Shown: one piece after another, positions 6,661-8,348 of the stretch
Layout of the letters: each line of letters begins with the position of its first letter
Position numbering within the stretch: the first letter of the stretch is position 1
Source: Gemmatimonadota bacterium
GTDB taxonomy: Bacteria; Gemmatimonadota; Gemmatimonadetes; Gemmatimonadales; Gemmatimonadaceae
Length of the DNA stretch: 8,348 nt
Reading direction: 5' to 3'
NCBI GenBank assembly: GCA_031127185.1
Contig: JARIET010000117.1
Location: 1 to 8,348, forward strand
The notes under the pieces: model-generated
The model's input: only the letters and a program-made list of their open reading frames with translations
Told to the model about the DNA's origin: nothing
Databases searched by the model: none
Made by a program: the position numbers and the translations under genes

Positions 6661-6748
6661 CACGGACCAAGGCCCGTCATCCACCAGCCGTGGCTGACGG
6701 GCTGGCACTCGATCCCGCGGGCGAACCTCCCGAACGGCAGTCCCGATC

Positions 6749-6777
6749 TTGACGAGGCGATACCGACCAAATTTTGT
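6749..6777 (+). promoter_or_regulatory. Weak sigma-70-like promoter candidate for the gene at 6855
   Basis: TTGACG at 6749-6754 is followed, after 17 bases, by TTTTGT, a poor -10 match in a local A/T patch. No GG-N10-GC sigma-54 site was found between 6700 and 6854 on this strand. Confidence 0.2.
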
Positions 6778-6854
6778 CCGAAGCGGTCCCTTCGTGGTCT
6801 TGATGCGGAACGAATGTTCAGGTAGATGAAGATCACAACCCAGGTCGAACCCTA

Positions 6855-8021
6855 ATGCCGCTCGCTGCTTATGCTGACACACCCCGTGCAATCCGCCTCT
6901 TCCCCTCGCGATCCCTCCAGCGCGTGCTCGCGCGTCACGCCGCCGACTGCGCCGCGCTCGGGCTTCGGCTCGACGCCGTCGCCGACGAGGACGACGCGGC
7001 CGTGCACAGCTGGCTGCGTTCGCGGGCGAACCTGCTGCCGCTCGGGCTCGCCGACGACCTGGAGCGCATCGAGGACCTGACCGATGAGCGAGGCTCCTCT
7101 GCCCTACTCGACGCCGCCCGTCGCGCGGGTACGAACCTCCGCGGCCTCGGCCTCGACCCGCTGGAGATGGCGGTCCGCGCGTTCCTCGATCACCGCGGCA
7201 TCTTCGAAGCCGCGCACGGGCGCCACATCCTCGAGACCCTCCGCGGCACGACCGAGTTCACCGGCCATGCCGCGGGTTCGGCCGTCCCGTTCTTGCCGAG
7301 CCGGGTGCACGCGATGGAGATCGAGCTGGGGAACCAGTTCGCCGCGCGCGCCCGCAGCGCCCACTGCCGGGTGACGCCCGGTCGCGACGGCGACCGCCAG
7401 GTCTTCACCATCGCGCACGGCGCCCTGGTCCGCTCCGACGAGGCGCTCGACGAGCGGCCGATGTTGGTCTGTGAGCCGCCGGGCCCGGTGTACCTCGCCG
7501 ACCGCGCGGTGCGCTACCGGCCGCAGCGACGGGACATCGTGGTGTACGAGGCCGGTGCCGGTCGTCTGCGCATCCGGGCCGGTGACGCGCCCACGATGCG
7601 AGCATACCGGAGGGCGTTCGGCGAGCTCCTGTTCGGAGACGCCGAGTGGTTCGGGAACGACGCCATCGTCTCGCTCGAACCCCTCCTCCGCCTCGGTCGC
7701 GGGGTTGAGGTGCCGACGCCCGGGATCCGCGAGGTCCGCCTGGTGGGCCTGCTCCTCAACCACGTCGAGGACGCCGGGACCATGGCCCTGACGGCGGACG
7801 AGTTGTGGCGGTACCTGGAGCGTCGGGTGGTCAACGGGCTGAAGGACGCCGAGCTCCTCGAAGCAACCTTCCGCGTGTTCGCCACCGGCTCGTCATCGGC
7901 CGCCAACGTCAAGGTCCGCGTCCCCAACCGCGTCGAGTACACCCGCATCCCCGACGACGTGATCCGGCCCTTCCTGGAACGTCGCGGCTTCCTCGCGCGC
8001 GCCGACGGAGCGGCCCAGTGA
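6855..8021 (+). CDS. Uncharacterised 388-aa protein, first gene of a two-gene unit
   Basis: I do not recognise a named domain. The sequence is well structured: residues 18-135 are mostly helical, with conserved-looking stretches such as DDLERIEDL (67-75), AVRAFLDHRGIFE (106-118) and ETLRGTTEF (127-135). Residues 155-265 look alpha/beta, with FTIAHG (184-189), YRPQRRDIVVY (221-231) and FGELLFGDAEWF (255-266). The C-terminus ends in VPNRVEYTR and FLERRGF, a pattern I associate with widespread hypothetical proteins of similar length; that is memory, not a search. No signal peptide or membrane segment is visible, so it is probably cytosolic. ATG at 6855 has only a weak AGGT upstream (6842-6845). 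Its stop overlaps the next gene's GTG, showing translational coupling. The repeat-rich control region lies directly upstream. Confidence 0.82.
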   Translation: MPLAAYADTPRAIRLFPSRSLQRVLARHAADCAALGLRLDAVADEDDAAVHSWLRSRANLLPLGLADDLERIEDLTDERGSSALLDAARRAGTNLRGLGLDPLEMAVRAFLDHRGIFEAAHGRHILETLRGTTEFTGHAAGSAVPFLPSRVHAMEIELGNQFAARARSAHCRVTPGRDGDRQVFTIAHGALVRSDEALDERPMLVCEPPGPVYLADRAVRYRPQRRDIVVYEAGAGRLRIRAGDAPTMRAYRRAFGELLFGDAEWFGNDAIVSLEPLLRLGRGVEVPTPGIREVRLVGLLLNHVEDAGTMALTADELWRYLERRVVNGLKDAELLEATFRVFATGSSSAANVKVRVPNRVEYTRIPDDVIRPFLERRGFLARADGAAQ

Positions 8022-8348
8022 ACGCCTTCTGGGCGCTGGCGGCGCGGGACTGGCCGGGCGGTTGGCCCGCGCACGAGCTCGCACGCCGGATCGGCATGGC
8101 GAAGGTCGAGGGCCTGCGCGCGGCGGAGTTGCTGCGCGACGTGCCGATCCGGCCGTACGACAGCGTGTCCTGCGGCGAGTGCAGGCGAACCGCACGCGTC
8201 CTGTTCGAGCCCACCGGGGCGGTCGCGATCTGTACCGGCCCGGACCTGTGCCCGGACGAGGAGCTGGGACTGGCGCCCACCCGTCTCGTCGTGGACGCGG
8301 TCCCCTTCGCCGTTCGCCTCGCGGATGCGCTGGGCCTGGACGGGGCTC
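8018..8348 (+). CDS. Putative zinc-ribbon protein (partial, runs off the window)
   Basis: The frame starts at GTG 8018, overlapping the upstream TGA as GTGA, and stays open for 110 codons to the window edge. Residues 1-45 look like a small helical, winged-helix-like segment (HELARRIGMAKVEGLRAAELL). Cys52-x2-Cys55 and Cys72-x5-Cys78 (SCGEC and ICTGPDLC) would form a four-cysteine zinc ribbon, followed by the start of another domain (FAVRLADALGLDG). The combination suggests a DNA-binding or sensing partner of the 388-residue protein. An internal ATG at 8096 is a less likely start because it would remove the first helices. Function unknown. Confidence 0.75.
   Translation, partial: MNAFWALAARDWPGGWPAHELARRIGMAKVEGLRAAELLRDVPIRPYDSVSCGECRRTARVLFEPTGAVAICTGPDLCPDEELGLAPTRLVVDAVPFAVRLADALGLDGA

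Larger units (their letters stand above)
6239..6854. other. 616-bp gene-free region rich in ordered repeats and dyads
   Basis: No frame here has convincing protein character; long frames on either strand are driven by GC bias and by repeats whose 10-11 bp period is not a multiple of three. It holds, in order, the second copy of the activator promoter block (6321-6388), a tandem CCGATAC pair (6404-6417), a 10-bp dyad (6444-6475), the GGCTGRC array (6516-6625), overlapping hairpins (6627-6660), two further GGCTGRC words (6692 and 6700) and a weak promoter candidate for the gene at 6855. The density suggests a large control region or an untranslated RNA gene. Confidence 0.6.

Noticed and set aside
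6561..6720. Sigma-54 promoters at TGGCAC words (6570, 6590, 6704)
   Set aside because: The -24 box fits but none has the -12 GC at the required 10-bp spacing.
6463..6891. Minus-strand frames of 121-142 codons in the gene-free region
   Set aside because: Low-complexity QP/RQPAS strings come from translating the 10-11 bp repeats; no protein-like pattern.

Overview
The window is very GC-rich, with strong G/C at third codon positions. It carries a PspF-like sigma-54 activator and large uncharacterised reading frames, which suits a high-GC proteobacterium-like or myxobacterium-like genome. This assignment is a guess from style, since there is no rRNA or taxonomic marker. The region looks accessory: a transposon, a broken gene and a possible small regulated locus sit side by side.

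Left part (1-3546): a two-gene transposon. Two consecutive plus-strand genes (88-1413 and 1477-3333) each encode a different DDE/RNase H-fold recombinase, each with its own N-terminal helix-turn-helix domains. The 63 bp between them are bracketed by a perfect inverted repeat that ends at the second start codon. The outer sequences form imperfect inverted ends (1-49 and 3508-3546) sharing an exact 11-base inner box. The window begins at what looks like the outermost base of the left end.

Middle part (3491-5697, minus strand): a sigma-54-type AAA+ activator without a sensor domain and with winged-helix DNA binding (4525-5697) overlaps the start of a downstream gene (3491-4540). That gene's C-terminus resembles the beginning of a PD-(D/E)XK nuclease fold. 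The right end of the transposon cuts it just before the expected catalytic residues, so it is probably a broken nuclease-like gene. Its base composition is visibly less GC-rich than its surroundings.

Right part (5698-8348): a small acidic protein gene (5933-6238, plus), then about 600 bp without a gene but full of ordered DNA. This holds a second copy of the activator's promoter/start region (6321-6388), a 10-bp perfect dyad, nine GGCTGRC words spaced in multiples of 10-11 bp on one strand, and two mutually exclusive hairpins. It leads into two overlapping plus-strand genes, an uncharacterised 388-residue protein and a four-cysteine putative zinc-ribbon protein running off the window. A plausible reading is a regulated locus in which the activator or a related protein acts on the array and controls the flanking genes; one gene of this locus has been destroyed by the transposon. 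That regulatory link is inference.
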